A stretch of 64,000 nucleotides of DNA from Tragulus kanchil (taxonomy: Eukaryota > Chordata > Mammalia > Artiodactyla > Tragulidae). The position numbers were made by a program, and so were the translations under genes. The notes beneath the pieces are model-generated. The model was given only the letters and a program-made list of their open reading frames with translations. It had not been told where the DNA came from and did not search any database. Of this stretch, positions 1 to 13,610 are shown in pieces. Positions within the stretch are counted from its first letter, which is position 1. Each line of letters opens with the position of its first letter. Location of the stretch: positions 142,869,301-142,933,300 of the forward strand of contig JAIOJX010000025.1 of assembly GCA_022376925.1 (NCBI GenBank), read 5' to 3'.

Positions 1-1895
1 CATGCACAACTGACACACATTTCCTAATGTATAAAATGTCTCATATTTTGTATATTATCATTGACTTAATATGCAGCATGTGCCATATCTATACAGATTT
101 TTATTTTGCATGTGTAACATTGTGGCACAATAGAATGGTAAAAAAATAAATCAGATGACACATTGTCAATTTAGCTAAGGATATAGAAATTTAACATCCA
201 CGTGATGGCCTTACAGAATAGAAGTTGATGCATCAACTCACACAACTTCTTTAGACCCAACACCTAGATTCTCTAGCAAAGATTGTGTAATTCTCTACAA
301 TGTCATCATACAAGTCAGGGTCTTGCCTTGCTAAAGAAAGTTTACTTTTGCAGAGAGTGATTGATTTCTGCCTTTCCCCTCATAACTCACAGTACTGTTC
401 ATGGATTTACACAGGTAATTTCTTCTACCTCCTTCTGTTAAAGAGAGTATGTACACACATTGCAATTTCCACTTGTTGGCTTTAACTGGATTCATTGTGG
501 TTGTCTTCCTATGAATGACCAGGAAAGCAGACCCCATGCCCATCTTTTCTTTCAGTTACTTTTAACTCTGTCTTAAATTCTCCCTTCTCAGAAAGATCTC
601 TTCTATCCTAGAGTTCTGGATGAAACCGAACAGCATTGGAAAAACACTGATCAAAAGAACACAAAGCTGAGTGGTTTCTATCCTCCATAGCAGTTGCAAG
701 CACCTCAGACCGCTCTCTTAATTCACTTTTCTTAACCCATTTTCAGCTGCGTAGAAGGAAGTAACTATGCCACTATTTAACAGGCCATAATTTTCACTTT
801 TAAAAAATAGCTAAAAGACTCTATTTTACCTTTATAGTATTTATTAACTTTGCCACTATTATCAAAGGCACTACATAATCAAGCAAACCTGTTCCAGTGG
901 ACTTTTAAAAAGTGTACTTTGAGCAAAAGGGAAAATAAATAATGTTATAAAATGACTTTCTAATGACTATAAGAAATTTGTTCTTTTCTTCCAAGGAGTT
1001 TGAAAATCTTTCATGCATAGTTTATCACATCAAGTGATTGAGCATTTGACACTGGATTTTTGCTTTAAGTACATACACACACACATGCATGCACATGCAC
1101 AACTGACACACATTTCCTAATGTATAAAATGTCTCATATTTTGTATATTATCATTGACTTAATATGCAGCATGTGCCATATCTATACAGATTTTTATTTT
1201 GCATGTGTAACATTGTGGCACAATAGAATGGTAAAAAAATAAATCAGATGACACATTGTCAATTTAGCTAAGGATATAGAAATTTAACATCCACGTGATG
1301 GCCTTACAGAATAGAAGTTGATGCATCAACTCACACAACTTCTTTAGACCCAACACCTAGATTCTCTAGCAAAGATTGTGTAATTCTCTACAATGTCATC
1401 ATACAAGTCAGGGTCTTGCCTTGCTAAAGAAAGTTTAATTTTGCAGGGAGTGATTGATTTCTGCCTTTCCCCTCATAACTCACAGTACTGTTCATGGATT
1501 TACACAGGTAATTTCTTCTACCTCCTTCTGTTAAAGAGAGTATGTACACACATTGCAATTTCCACTTGTTGGCTTTAACTGGATTCATTGTGGTTGTCTT
1601 CCTATGAATGACCAGGAAAGCAGACCCCATGCCCATCTTTTCTTTCAGTTACTTTTAACTCTGTCTTAAATTCTCCCTTCTCAGAAAGATCTCTTCTATC
1701 CTAGAGTTCTGGATGAAACCGAACAGCATTGGAAAAACACTGATCAAAAGAACACAAAGCTGAGTGGTTTCTATCCTCCATAGCAGTTGCAAGCACCTCA
1801 GACCGCTCTCTTAATTCACTTTTCTTAACCCATTTTCAGCTGCGTAGAAGGAAGTAACTATGCCACTATTTAACAGGCCATAATTTTCACTTTTA
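1..1895. repeat. Tandem duplication D1, period 1093 bp
   Basis: Bases 1-802 recur at 1094-1895. Only a few substitutions separate them, for example at 345/1438 and 354/1447. A period of 1093 with the match ending at 802 implies that the left unit begins about 290 bp before the window and the right unit begins near 803. Both copies are AT-rich and non-coding as far as I can see. Confidence 0.95.
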
Positions 1896-3384
1896 TTTAT
1901 CTGGTTTTGGTTCATTATTTTATGTTGTTTTTGTCGTTTCTATTGCTTGTTTTCTAAGTCCTTGTACACTGCTGTGGATTCAACATATTTTAATTTCCAT
2001 GGCCAGAGAAGCCAATGATGCCACAAAATCTGTTCCACAAAAGGTAATTTTTTTTATGAGTACCATTGTGTATGTTCACTTCCAGAGAAAATAATGGAAA
2101 TACATTCAATTTTTTCTTAGTTATGTCTCTCTTTTTTTGTCTTAATAGACAAAAATATTTTCAAAAAGTGAAATAAAGATGTCCTCAGTTAGAATAGTAT
2201 GTTTCATTACATTTCTAAATTGCAGAAGACATTATTGTGATATAAGGGTAAGGGGATCGTGAACTTTTAATGTGTCCACTCAGAAATCTACTTCATCACC
2301 TTTCTATGATTTCTACTTTCTATAAAGTAGTAACTAGAATTAAATACTCTATTTTTCTAGTTCAGATTTCAATTTAGTGCAAAACATACCAGTAAAGAAT
2401 TTTAGAATAGACAAAATAAATATACGTGTACACTATATTTATGACTTGAGCCCAATTTGGGCAGGACAGTAGCCCAAGAGAATTCAAGGAAACTTCAAAT
2501 AGTTTGATGAATTTAAAAAGTAAATATAATCATGAATGGTGTTTGATTTAGGTAAATATTTCAACAACTGGATCATCCAGTAGTGATTCAAGAAAATACA
2601 AGACTACCACTGAGATGCAGCCTAGATTATTCACATAATTTTTATCTCAATAATAAAGAGGTTTCAGTTAAACCACGGTGTTCAGGAGACAGTCACTGGT
2701 ATTTGGAACTTCCCCATGTCACAAATACAGAAGTTTAAATAGCAAGACTATAAGAAAAATTTAATAGACACATTCACTTTTATTCTGGTAATAGACATCA
2801 CATCTTCAGGATGTTACATGAGTGAAAGTTCAATCCATTTTCAATGAGAAGCAATAAATATTAATTTGGCTAAACCTTGCACAGATGCTTGGAAGAACTT
2901 TCTGGCTGAGATGATGAAGAGGTGTGAGACTTGGGTTCCAAATAAGATTGCAGATTCTCATTCCTTAAAGATAAAAATAAGATGTCTATCTTCTTGGTAT
3001 TACTTTACTGCCAACCTAGGATTAAGCCAGCGAGATGAATGAAGTAGGCATTAAAGTTTCATTCCAGGCCTGTAACTCAATGAATTTCTTGAATTCACCA
3101 TTTTCATTTTGTAACAGATTCAGCAATGCAGCAAAATTACCAGGCAACCCAATTTCTTAGGGTTGTAGCAATGTCACAGATAATTAAATAGAAACTAGGG
3201 TTTTGTCCTGATTTCAATAAATTGGCCAGCTGGACCACCAGCAACATCTCCCCATGCCATTCTAGAGATCTATCAGTGTGTTAATAAAAGCCTCAGGGAG
3301 GTTCTTCAAACTACTGGCCACTTTCTACATAAGATGTAACTCTGAGTAATTTTAAAATGTCAATCTAGTACTCCTATTCCAAAA

Positions 3385-3429
<45 letters not shown>

Positions 3430-3880
3430 GGACGTAAGAGAACATGGTGGATGTATGTATATGTAGGTTAAGTGCCCTAAAACAAACTGAACATTAAGAA
3501 AATATTATGGAAAAATGGCTACTTTCTCTGCCCCTTCCCCTGCATACAGTTTTGTTAATTCAACAATTCCCCAAGTGTTAATACTTTATACTCAAAAGAA
3601 AAACATATTTGCAATTTAATTAAAGAACAAGCTGGTGGGTTCTATTTAGAAATTCTATAGTAAGACGTTTTTGTCTCCATACCATTTTTTTAAACTATTA
3701 TTCACAAAAAAACCAAGTACAGAGCCTTATATAACCAGCCACTATAGTATCTGTGGTACTTTTGTCTATAAGTTAAAAAAAAAAAAAAAAAAAAAAACAC
3801 TAAGAAATTTGTAAATCAGAGCATATATTTTTAACATAATGTGAAACCTTAAGAAAAGTGACAAAATTTTTTTTTTTGAT
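1896..3880. other. Unique AT-rich DNA, no gene recognised
   Basis: No repeat family or exon could be recognised. It contains a (GA)n microsatellite preceded by an A-run (3381-3427) and a 23-base A-run (3775-3797). The stretch 2880-3330 is somewhat less AT-rich than its surroundings, but has no long open frame and no splice-like arrangement I would trust. Confidence 0.5.
3381..3427. repeat. A-run plus (GA)n microsatellite
   Basis: Thirteen A residues are followed by about 14 GA units, then an imperfect purine tail. Confidence 0.95.
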
Positions 3881-3889
3881 ACGTAGTGT

Positions 3890-4300
3890 CGACTAAAAAA
3901 GATGAACAACTTGAGAGTTGTGGGTTAAGTTTTATTTGGGGCATAATTAGGACTGCAGCTCAGAAGGCAGCACCCCAGGTAGCTCTGAGAGACTGCTCCA
4001 AAGAGGCAGTCATTTTACAAAAGGTCTTCAGTTAGTCACAAGGATCTGATGTCACCATGAGGAAATTTAGTGCTTTTCTAAGTATGAGGAGATGCAAGAA
4101 TTGAGATAATAAACTCTGTTTCTAAAAGCATCCACCTGTCTAAAGACCTGCCCCACCAGATTTCCTGGAGCACAGAGTGCTTCTACCCCACCCTGATCTC
4201 CATCAGCGGGTACTTAAGGTCAGCAGCTCTCAACAGCACAGAATCTGGTCTCTGCAGAGGCAGAGGGCAAATGTCCTTGTCGTCCAGTCAATGGCAATGT
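3890..4300. mobile_element. LTR-like relic (possible ruminant ERV solo LTR)
   Basis: This block is more GC-rich than its flanks. Its composition and phrases, such as a run near 3930-4010 mentioning ttttatttggggc and ctctgagagactgctcc, resemble what I remember of ruminant endogenous-retroviral LTRs. No internal viral genes, primer-binding site or second LTR are present, so it would be a solo LTR. Family and orientation are not certain. Confidence 0.35.
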
Positions 4301-4608
4301 AATTAGTAAATGCCAACTTGCAGTTGACAGTAATCACAACAATCAACAAATTATTAATAATTTATCAATAAAGAGGTATGTATATACATGCATGCAAGAA
4401 AGCAGGAAGCATAAAGAGATCAATATGAATCATTAATGCAATGCTAATCATGGTTATGTATTGAGGTGGGATTGCATTTCAATTCTATTTTCCTTTATAT
4501 ATTTCTTAGTTTCTAAATCTTTTTATGATAAGCATGTATTGCTTTTATAATCATAAAATAAATATATTTTTAAAGATGCTTAATTATTAAAATAAGAAGA
4601 GTTTATGT

Positions 4609-6829
4609 ACTTCAATAGTAAAGATATTAGTATGTCTGAGAATGGAGAACAAGTAAAATCATTTTTTGGCAATTTAATCTCTGCACATTCAACTGACACC
4701 ATTGAAAACAAAATTGTCTCATAGTTATTATATGCGTTATAAAAATAAAAGTTCTACTGCTAATTCTTTCTACTCTCTGTGTTTCCTAGATGTAGAAATT
4801 GAATATCACATGTAAATTTAGCCTTTATTTAATTTTTAATTGAACAACATCCATGGTAATATTTTGCTTGATAATTTAAATAGTTTCTATTAGACTTTTT
4901 AAGTAATTTGCTTACTTTCTCTTATTCTTACCTCTACTTCTCTTGAAAGAGACCTAAATAAGTGCAATATAATGTGATTAGCACAACAGGAGCATCTATA
5001 AAGAGTATACACAACCAGAATAAGGAGAGGTTAAATTGTAAAAGAAAAGTATGAAGTCATCCAAATTCCTTCATAGGTGCTATCTGAGATCAAAGAATAG
5101 TCTTCCAGGACCGCATGCTAGAACAACCCAGCTATTTAGTGCTATCTTTGATTCCTTCTCTTTCACACATCAGTTTCCCCCATTAACAAACCATCATATT
5201 TTGCTTACTCTGCTTTCCCAGTGTGTTCTTTTATTAACCATTGTCATTGCTTCCAATCAGTCCCTCTTTATCCTCTGCCTAATTAACAATGACTGACTCC
5301 TAGCTGTTCTATTTGATATTAGCCTTTCTGCCCAATATTCTGTCTCCCTCCCATCCCACAAGAGTTAATTTCTAAAATCAGCATTTCACATATAGCTTAA
5401 AAAAGCAACATTACACTCTGTTATTTGTGCAATAAGCTCCAAAATGTTTATATGATTTCTGAAGCCTATTCAAACACGATCTCAAATCTCCAATTTGTCT
5501 CTCGTAGTAACAAACTGCCCCACAACACATTATATCATACGCATCTTGCAAGTTCTGTCTCTGTAGTTCTACTTGTCTGCCCCTGCTCTCACTTGATGGT
5601 GGTTGGTTTACTCACTAAGTTGTGTCTGACTCTTGTGACCCATTGACTGTAGCCTGCTAGGCTTTTCTGTCCATGGGATTTTCCAGGCAAAAATACTGGA
5701 GTGGGTTGCTTTTCTCCATGGGATTTAACTTCAATAGTAAAGATATTAGTATGTCTGAGAATGGAGAACAAGTAAAATCATTTTTTGGCAATTTAATCTC
5801 TGCACATTCAACTGACACCATTGAAAACAAAATTGTCTCATAGTTATTATATGCGTTATAAAAATAAAAGTTCTACTGCTAATTCTTTCTACTCTCTGTG
5901 TTTCCTAGATGTAGAAATTGAATATCACATGTAAATTTAGCCTTTATTTAATTTTTAATTGAACAACATCCATGGTAATATTTTGCTTGATAATTTAAAT
6001 AGTTTCTATTAGACTTTTTAAGTAATTTGCTTACTTTCTCTTATTCTTACCTCTACTTCTCTTGAAAGAGACCTAAATAAGTGCAATATAATGTGATTAG
6101 CACAACAGGAGCATCTATAAAGAGTATACACAACCAGAATAAGGAGAGGTTAAATTGTAAAAGAAAAGTATGAAGTCATCCAAATTCCTTCATAGGTGCT
6201 ATCTGAGATCAAAGAATAGTCTTCCAGGACCGCATGCTAGAACAACCCAGCTATTTAGTGCTATCTTTGATTCCTTCTCTTTCACACATCAGTTTCCCCC
6301 ATTAACAAACCATCATATTTTGCTTACTCTGCTTTCCCAGTGTGTTCTTTTATTAACCATTGTCATTGCTTCCAATCAGTCCCTCTTTATCCTCTGCCTA
6401 ATTAACAATGACTGACTCCTAGCTGTTCTATTTGATATTAGCCTTTCTGCCCAATATTCTGTCTCCCTCCCATCCCACAAGAGTTAATTTCTAAAATCAG
6501 CATTTCACATATAGCTTAAAAAAGCAACATTACACTCTGTTATTTGTGCAATAAGCTCCAAAATGTTTATATGATTTCTGAAGCCTATTCAAACACGATC
6601 TCAAATCTCCAATTTGTCTCTCGTAGTAACAAACTGCCCCACAACACATTATATCATACGCATCTTGCAAGTTCTGTCTCTGTAGTTCTACTTGTCTGCC
6701 CCTGCTCTCACTTGATGGTGGTTGGTTTACTCACTAAGTTGTGTCTGACTCTTGTGACCCATTGACTGTAGCCTGCTAGGCTTTTCTGTCCATGGGATTT
6801 TCCAGGCAAAAATACTGGAGTGGGTTGCT
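4609..6829. repeat. Tandem duplication D2, period 1119 bp
   Basis: Bases 4609-5710 recur at 5728-6829, apparently identical. Seventeen bases of filler (5711-5727) separate the copies. The break falls inside a Bov-tA SINE, so the left copy has only a truncated SINE. The filler resembles a deletion-ridden version of the true continuation at 6830-6850. Confidence 0.95.
5601..5727 (-). mobile_element. Bov-tA SINE, truncated left copy
   Basis: This is the BovB-like tail half of the SINE also found complete at 6720-6930. It is cut at the D2 junction rather than by a natural 5' truncation. Confidence 0.8.
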
Positions 6830-6930
6830 GTTTCCTTCTCCAGGGCACCTTCCCAATCCAGGGATCGAACCCAGGGTCTCCTGCATTGGCAGGCGGATTC
6901 TTCACTGCCAGACAAGCTGCTCATGCTTAA
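6720..6930 (-). mobile_element. Bov-tA SINE
   Basis: Read on the minus strand, it runs from a tRNA-like head (the B-box-like ggttcgatccctgg segment is near 6855-6875) through the gaaggaaa and catggacagaaaagcc segments to a degenerate gagtcagacacaactta end. This is the ruminant SINE built from a tRNA-derived head and a BovB-derived tail, and it depends on LINE machinery in trans. It is not a functional tRNA gene. Confidence 0.85.
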
Positions 6931-8145
6931 CCTCTACCAATGTGGTCTCACAGTTTCTTGGTCTCTTCTAAACTCCAGGTGAATTCTACCTCATCTGAAT
7001 GTGTTTCTTCAACACTAGTGCTCCCTTCCCCATCTAATAGAAGCTTTAATAATAGTCTTTAATCTACATTTCACCATCTTTTACAAAAACTTTCATTATA
7101 TTTAGTACACCTTATCTCAGTTTTTACAAACTGACATTTTCTTCATTGTGATAGAGACTCCTTCATGGTAAGAATTATATTTCTTTGTATCCCCAACATC
7201 TAATATATAAAAGAAGTGAATGTTCTGAAACTTAAAACTTTCAGATAATTCCTTTATTGTGTATCATATCTAAGATCAAAAATATCACATTTTTTATTTT
7301 GTAATACATTAGAAATGCATTTCTTCTGTGTGATTCCACATTTTAAGTGCACACAACTTTAAAAAAATTTTCCCTGTAGTATATTCTATTTCTTACTCAA
7401 TATGATTTTACCTACCATTAGACAGACTAATTTCTGAATATCCTTGGATAAATTCCTTTTCCAATAGGATCAAATTAGAATGGAGTTCACTTGTTATTTT
7501 AACTGACAATTTTTAAGACTGGCAGTAGGTTGTGATGTTAAATACTTGTGCTACATAAAATAAAATATGTCTCATGCTCCCTTCTTTTTAAAAGCTAGTA
7601 TCCCCATCCCTCTCTAATAGATAATAAAACAAGAGATAAAAATACAAAGTATGTGGGTTTAATAAGTGGGAAAAAATGCTCCTGTGGATTTTAAGAGTGC
7701 TTTCGAAGTGCCTACTTTTATCTTGAGAATAATTTTCAACGTTAGAAGAGCTAAACACAATCATTTAGAGATGCTTGGTTTGTGTGTTTAAAAAAAATTG
7801 AACTTACACATTTTCTGAAAATGACTTTACAACCTGAACTCATTTCCTTTTTTCAATATGTCAATAAGATAAAAGCTTATTTTTTCTCCACTTTAAAGCA
7901 ACTATTTTGACCATGAATAACAGAAAGACACACCAGAATCCTTGAAATTCAAATTTCTTATGAGGGAAGATTTTTCTAAGGAATAACATCTGTTTGAGGT
8001 TTTGCTTTTGGAAATTAAAATAGAAATGGTTATTCTAAAATTTGGCATGAAAATTGCTGATGTATATTTTCATGATTTTTATTACCACAGTATCATAAAA
8101 AAAGAGGGTGTCCAACCTGCTATGAAGTTGCTTGGATTGACTGGA
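6931..8145. other. Unique AT-rich DNA
   Basis: No repeat or gene recognised. The stretch is very AT-rich with many poly-T and poly-A runs. Confidence 0.5.
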
Positions 8146-10389
8146 TAAGAGAATTTAAAATTAAGTCTGAGAAATCAGGCAGTAGTGTCAACAAAAGTCA
8201 ATCAGTATGATATAAGAAAAATGTGGGTTCTACTTTTGCCATCAGTGGAATATTTTTATTCTTAGTAACAAAGCATGATACTTCAGACTGACAAAATAAT
8301 TGATTTTTCTTTATCATAAAAAGACCTTAAAATTAAAAATAGAAACTTTGATATTTAAGTGACAGGTTTCTCATGCCAGCATCATGAAGTCAAACAAAAT
8401 AAAGGGAAAAAATGTTATTCCCTGATTTCCCTATTCCAGTTAATAGCCCCCCAATTTTTATTCCTATTAGCTTTTTCTTCTGGCTCAAAGCTTGGCAGGG
8501 GAAATTTCTGCTGTCTCTAAAAACCTTCATCTTTTTTCTGTTATTTTGTGACTTTCTAGCTATTAAATGGATGGACTATTTCCAGTGCACACGTGACTCT
8601 CCACATTTCCTTGCAGCCTGGCACCCACACGGCTTCCCAGGGAGCCTGCAAATGAAGGGAAGTACATCTCCCTCAGCTAGTCTGTTCCAGTGGGTAACTC
8701 CAGGTTCAAATGCCAAAACAAATAGGGAGAAGACTACTCAATGATCTTATAGTATGTCAAACAAAGCAATCATAGTAGGTAAAATAACAATGAAACTAAA
8801 CAGCTTTTCAAACATCAAGTATAAAATGGACAAAGTTAATAGGGCTCAAAACAGCCCAACCTGTTCTTTCAGAAACTCTAGTGATACAATGCTTATTGTC
8901 CCTATTCTTGGTTATATTCCACTTCTTAGCAGCACACACTTGTCTTAAGAGAACAAAGCTTGAACTTGACTGTCCTAGTATAAGTCTAAGGGAACAGCAT
9001 ATTAAAGGCTGGAAACCAGTTGATGAAGAGGGAGGATGGATGTTCCAGGAATGGAAAGCACCTGAATTTTTGTAGGGTTGAAACTTCGTATGAAAAAAGG
9101 AAAAGGATGACAGAAGAAACTAAAGTAAATCAGGAACAAAATCATGAAGAACCCTGTAAGCCTTTTCAGACTTAATGCTCAGAAAGAATTAACATCTTAG
9201 GCACAAAATACAAGCTCATGTTAAGTTATAGAGAGGCCATTTCAATTGCAGTGTTAAATGATTGATGGGAAAAGCATCAGTGTCTGATCTGGGAAAACGA
9301 GTTCTAAGAGAATTTAAAATTAAGTCTGAGAAATGCATCAACAAAAGTCATCATGATATGTTTCTAGAAATTTTTCTTAGTAACAAAGCATGATACTTCA
9401 GACTGACAAAATAATTGATTTTTCTTTATCATAAAAAGACCTTAAAATTAAAAATAGAAACTTTGATATTTAAGTGACAGGTTTCTCATGCCAGCATCAT
9501 GAAGTCAAACAAAATAAAGGGAAAAAATGTTATTCCCTGATTTCCCTATTCCAGTTAATAGCCCCCCAATTTTTATTCCTATTAGCTTTTTCTTCTGGCT
9601 CAAAGCTTGGCAGGGGAAATTTCTGCTGTCTCTAAAAACCTTCATCTTTTTTCTGTTATTTTGTGACTTTCTAGCTATTAAATGGATGGACTATTTCCAG
9701 TGCACACGTGACTCTCCACATTTCCTTGCAGCCTGGCACCCACACGGCTTCCCAGGGAGCCTGCAAATGAAGGGAAGTACATCTCCCTCAGCTAGTCTGT
9801 TCCAGTGGGTAACTCCAGGTTCAAATGCCAAAACAAATAGGGAGAAGACTACTCAATGATCTTATAGTATGTCAAACAAAGCAATCATAGTAGGTAAAAT
9901 AACAATGAAACTAAACAGCTTTTCAAACATCAAGTATAAAATGGACAAAGTTAATAGGGCTCAAAACAGCCCAACCTGTTCTTTCAGAAACTCTAGTGAT
10001 ACAATGCTTATTGTCCCTATTCTTGGTTATATTCCACTTCTTAGCAGCACACACTTGTCTTAAGAGAACAAAGCTTGAACTTGACTGTCCTAGTATAAGT
10101 CTAAGGGAACAGCATATTAAAGGCTGGAAACCAGTTGATGAAGAGGGAGGATGGATGTTCCAGGAATGGAAAGCACCTGAATTTTTGTAGGGTTGAAACT
10201 TCGTATGAAAAAAGGAAAAGGATGACAGAAGAAACTAAAGTAAATCAGGAACAAAATCATGAAGAACCCTGTAAGCCTTTTCAGACTTAATGCTCAGAAA
10301 GAATTAACATCTTAGGCACAAAATACAAGCTCATGTTAAGTTATAGAGAGGCCATTTCAATTGCAGTGTTAAATGATTGATGGGAAAAG
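8146..10389. repeat. Tandem duplication D3, period about 1115 bp
   Basis: Bases 8146-9274 recur at 9305-10389. The spacing is 1159 at the left end and 1115 from about 8260 onward, because the first ~75 bases of the right copy (9305-9380) lost about 44 bases and carry small changes. Thirty filler bases (9275-9304) separate the copies. The 110-codon open frame at 8412-8744 (+) is repeated at 9527-9859; its product resembles nothing I know. Confidence 0.93.
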
Positions 10390-10451
10390 ATCAGTCATGA
10401 GGTTGTCGCTGTTATCTGGATGACAGTTAACGATGACTTGGATCTAAGGCA

Positions 10452-10692
10452 GAGTTTCTCAGCCTCAGCACTAATTGATATCCTGACCTGGCTAAACCTT
10501 TGCTGTGGAGGGTATCTTGGGCACTGATACTTGGGATTATCCATGCTTACTGCTCACTAGATATCAACATCATCCCCACCCCAACTTTCGACAGCCAAAA
10601 ATGTCTCCAGTCTTATTAAATGTCCTGTGGGGGCAAATATTTCCTTTCAGCATTTTGCATCCTCCAGCTCCTTCTGCCCTTGACGAACACTG
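10452..10692 (+). mobile_element. MER20 DNA transposon relic
   Basis: The ends (cagagtttctcagcctca at the left and a degenerate gaacactg at the right) and the internal ccaaaaatgtctcc and aaatgtcctgtggggg phrases match MER20, a short non-autonomous hAT-Charlie element of eutherians. It is diverged, as expected for an old relic. Some MER20 copies have been reported as hormone-responsive enhancers in placental mammals; nothing here shows that this copy is one. Confidence 0.7.
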
Positions 10693-11492
10693 ATTTAAGA
10701 TAGTAGCAAAGAGGATACAGGAAAGAGGGGGATTAGAGCAATAGTTAGAAGATTCCATCATCCTCAGAAGTAAAGTGGTGATCTATTGGTTTCTGAATCT
10801 GAGGGAGAGGGATAAAACATTTGAATTAGTATTTTAAAAAGTGCGTTTTCCTTTTTACTAGGAATAACATAGGCTTTTAAATAAGGAGGTGAAGATATTA
10901 GATTTGGAGATATATATATACACCTATACATGACATACAGTATTTCAATGTGAAATTGAAGAGCATCTGAACTAAAGACATGGCAGTAAAAATAGAAGGA
11001 AACCCAATGGTAAAGGTTTTATTGACCTTCTGGAGAAATGAGTTAGACTTTAATCAAATGTCACTTCAATCTCTCTAGTTTGGACAGCTAAAATCTACCC
11101 TTATGTCAACATCAACTGTTTTAGAATATATAAGAAAAGCAACAGATTTGGAGAATTAGGAGTCAGAAAACATATTAACTTTAGCTACCCAGTTATAAGT
11201 CTAAGGAACAGCATATTAAAGGCTGGAAACCAGTTGATGAAGAGGGAGGATGGACAGAAGAAACCTAAAGTAAATCAGGAAAAACAAAAATTAAAAAAAA
11301 GGAAGAACCCTGTAAGCCTTTTCAGACTTAATGCTCAGAAAGAATTAACATCTTAGGCACAAAATACAAGCTCATGTTAAGTTATAGAGAGGCCATTTCA
11401 ATTGCAGTGTTAAATGATTGATGGGAAAAGATCAGTCATGAGGTTGTCGCTGTTATCTGGATGACAGTTAACGATGACTTGGATCTAAGGCA

Positions 11493-11733
11493 GAGTTTCT
11501 CAGCCTCAGCACTAATTGATATCCTGACCTGGCTAAACCTTTGCTGTGGAGGGTATCTTGGGCACTGATACTTGGGATTATCCATGCTTACTGCTCACTA
11601 GATATCAACATCATCCCCACCCCAACTTTCGACAGTCAAAAATGTCTCCAGTCTTATTAAATGTCCTGTGGGGGCAAATATTTCCTTTCAGCATTTTGCA
11701 TCCTCCAGCTCCTTCTGCCCTTGACGAACACTG
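11493..11733 (+). mobile_element. MER20 relic, D4 duplicate
   Basis: This is a copy of 10452-10692, differing at one visible site (cgacagtc here versus cgacagcc near 10590). It is part of the D4 duplication, not an independent insertion. Confidence 0.7.
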
Positions 11734-12231
11734 ATTTAAGATAGTAGCAAAGAGGATACAGGAAAGAGGGGGATTAGAGCAATAGTTAGAAGATTCCATC
11801 ATCCTCAGAAGTAAAGTGGTGATCTATTGGTTTCTGAATCTGAGGGAGAGGGATAAAACATTTGAATTAGTATTTTAAAAAGTGCGTTTTCCTTTTTACT
11901 AGGAATAACATAGGCTTTTAAATAAGGAGGTGAAGATATTAGATTTGGAGATATATATATACACCTATACATGACATACAGTATTTCAATGTGAAATTGA
12001 AGAGCATCTGAACTAAAGACATGGCAGTAAAAATAGAAGGAAACCCAATGGTAAAGGTTTTATTGACCTTCTGGAGAAATGAGTTAGACTTTAATCAAAT
12101 GTCACTTCAATCTCTCTAGTTTGGACAGCTAAAATCTACCCTTATGTCAACATCAACTGTTTTAGAATATATAAGAAAAGCAACAGATTTGGAGAATTAG
12201 GAGTCAGAAAACATATTAACTTTAGCTACCC

Positions 12232-13375
12232 ATTACTAAGAATGTTCTGAAATGCAATTAGTTTGGGGTTTTTCGAAAGTATATGTAATTTTAGGCACAT
12301 GACACGGGAAATCAAGAACACGATATTTTGATGTTATTTGCCCAATTAGGTGAAGTGAAGATAAGCAACAAAAAAAGATGTGTGGGCAGCTGGAGAGGAA
12401 AGAGTTTGCAGAGTTAGAGCAGAGTAAAAGCATATGATTATTCTTGAGAGGGTATTAGGAGAGTCTGTCCTTGTGCTCTCAAACAGGATGTTTCTGCTAT
12501 AATAAAATGCTATTCTATCAAGTCCTTATTAGACAATTGAGTTTCATATTTCCTACCTCTAATGCTAAATGCAGGATATTGTTTGTCAAAAACCCTACAT
12601 TTTTTGCATGCTATTCACTATGTTCCCTGTAAGCATAAAAAGGAAACTAAATCTTTTAAAACTGTTATTATTTATTATTATTATTATTAAAGCAACAGGA
12701 ACCAAAATAGCATCTTTTTATGGGAGCAGAAAAAAAGGTGAAGTTCTTACATTTTCGGTAAGAGGAACTAATTTTTGAAAAGATTATATAACCTATGAAT
12801 GATTCTTTCATATTCAGTCTGAAATCCTCAGTGATTTGAGTAATACTTGAAAATATACGCTTAATCATTTAAACTGTTGGAAATAAATTTTAGCTTAATT
12901 TTTGGCAGAATTTGATAACCTAGTGTTATACCAGATCTACTGTTACACTTCTAACAGAATGTTTAACAGATTTTTCACCTATTTATGCTTAAGAAGTAAG
13001 TCAGTGTTCAATATAAAATAGAAAATAATTAACTAGTATTAACTATAGGTATCATTTAGCACATAGGCTTTCACATCTACACTGATATATAAATATTTTC
13101 AAAACTGTGATTAACATGTTTCAATAATTTCATTACTTCTTTGTATTTATTGGCTGATTTCCAATAAAGAGATTTCATAATTCTGTTAATGCTTTAAAAA
13201 AATTCAATAACTGTTTTGGATTTTGTTTTTTTAAATTTGATGACTAATGCTTTTAAAACCTGGACTTTTTTTTTTCCAGTTGCTTGAAAGCAAACTTTTA
13301 TAAATGTTTTGGTCTCCGTATCTTTCTATCAGAAATCTTTGCCCATCCCTATACGATGATTTTTATATTTCAAAG
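12232..13375. other. Unique AT-rich DNA with (TTA)n
   Basis: No gene recognised. A TTA-type microsatellite lies at 12664-12690. Confidence 0.5.
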
Positions 13376-13379
13376 CAGT

Positions 13380-13605
13380 TGGGTTTCATAGGTGGCGTTA
13401 GTGGTAAAGAACCAGTCTGCAATGTAGGAGACATAAGAGATGCAGGTTCAGTCCCTGGGTCAGGAAGATCCCCTGTAGGAAGGCATGGCAATCCACTCCA
13501 GTTTTCTTGCCTGGAGAATCCCATGGACAGAGGAGACTACTGAACTGTAGTCCATAGGATCGCAAAGGATTGGACATGACTGAAGCAACTTAGCATGGCA
13601 CTGCA
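13380..13605 (+). mobile_element. Bov-tA SINE
   Basis: Plus-strand order: tRNA-like head with gtggtaaagaa and ggttcagtccctggg, then ggaagatcccctg, a BovB-like tail with ccatggacagaggag, and the terminal attggacatgactgaagcaactta. Moderately diverged. Confidence 0.88.
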
Positions 13606-13610
13606 CATAT

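Larger units (their letters stand above)
10095..12231. repeat. Tandem duplication D4, period 1041 bp
   Basis: Bases from about 10095 to 11190 recur at 11191-12231. Over 10261-11190 the offset is exactly 1041. The first ~110 bases of the right copy (11191-11302) lack about 55 net bases and include several indels. D4 overlaps D3, so the piece at about 8983-9274 exists three times (also 10098-10389 and 11193-11430). Confidence 0.93.

Noticed and set aside
3890..4300. A full endogenous retrovirus
   Set aside because: Only an LTR-like block is present; no viral coding remains and no partner LTR was seen in the window.
8412..8744. A 110-codon frame repeated at 9527-9859, as a duplicated small gene
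   Set aside because: Duplicated only because D3 carries it. No similarity, no promoter or splice context, and composition typical of random AT-rich DNA.
13380..13605. A possible tRNA gene, from B-box-like ggttcagtccctgg
   Set aside because: It is the tRNA-derived head of a Bov-tA SINE with no cloverleaf; the same holds for the CHR SINE heads.
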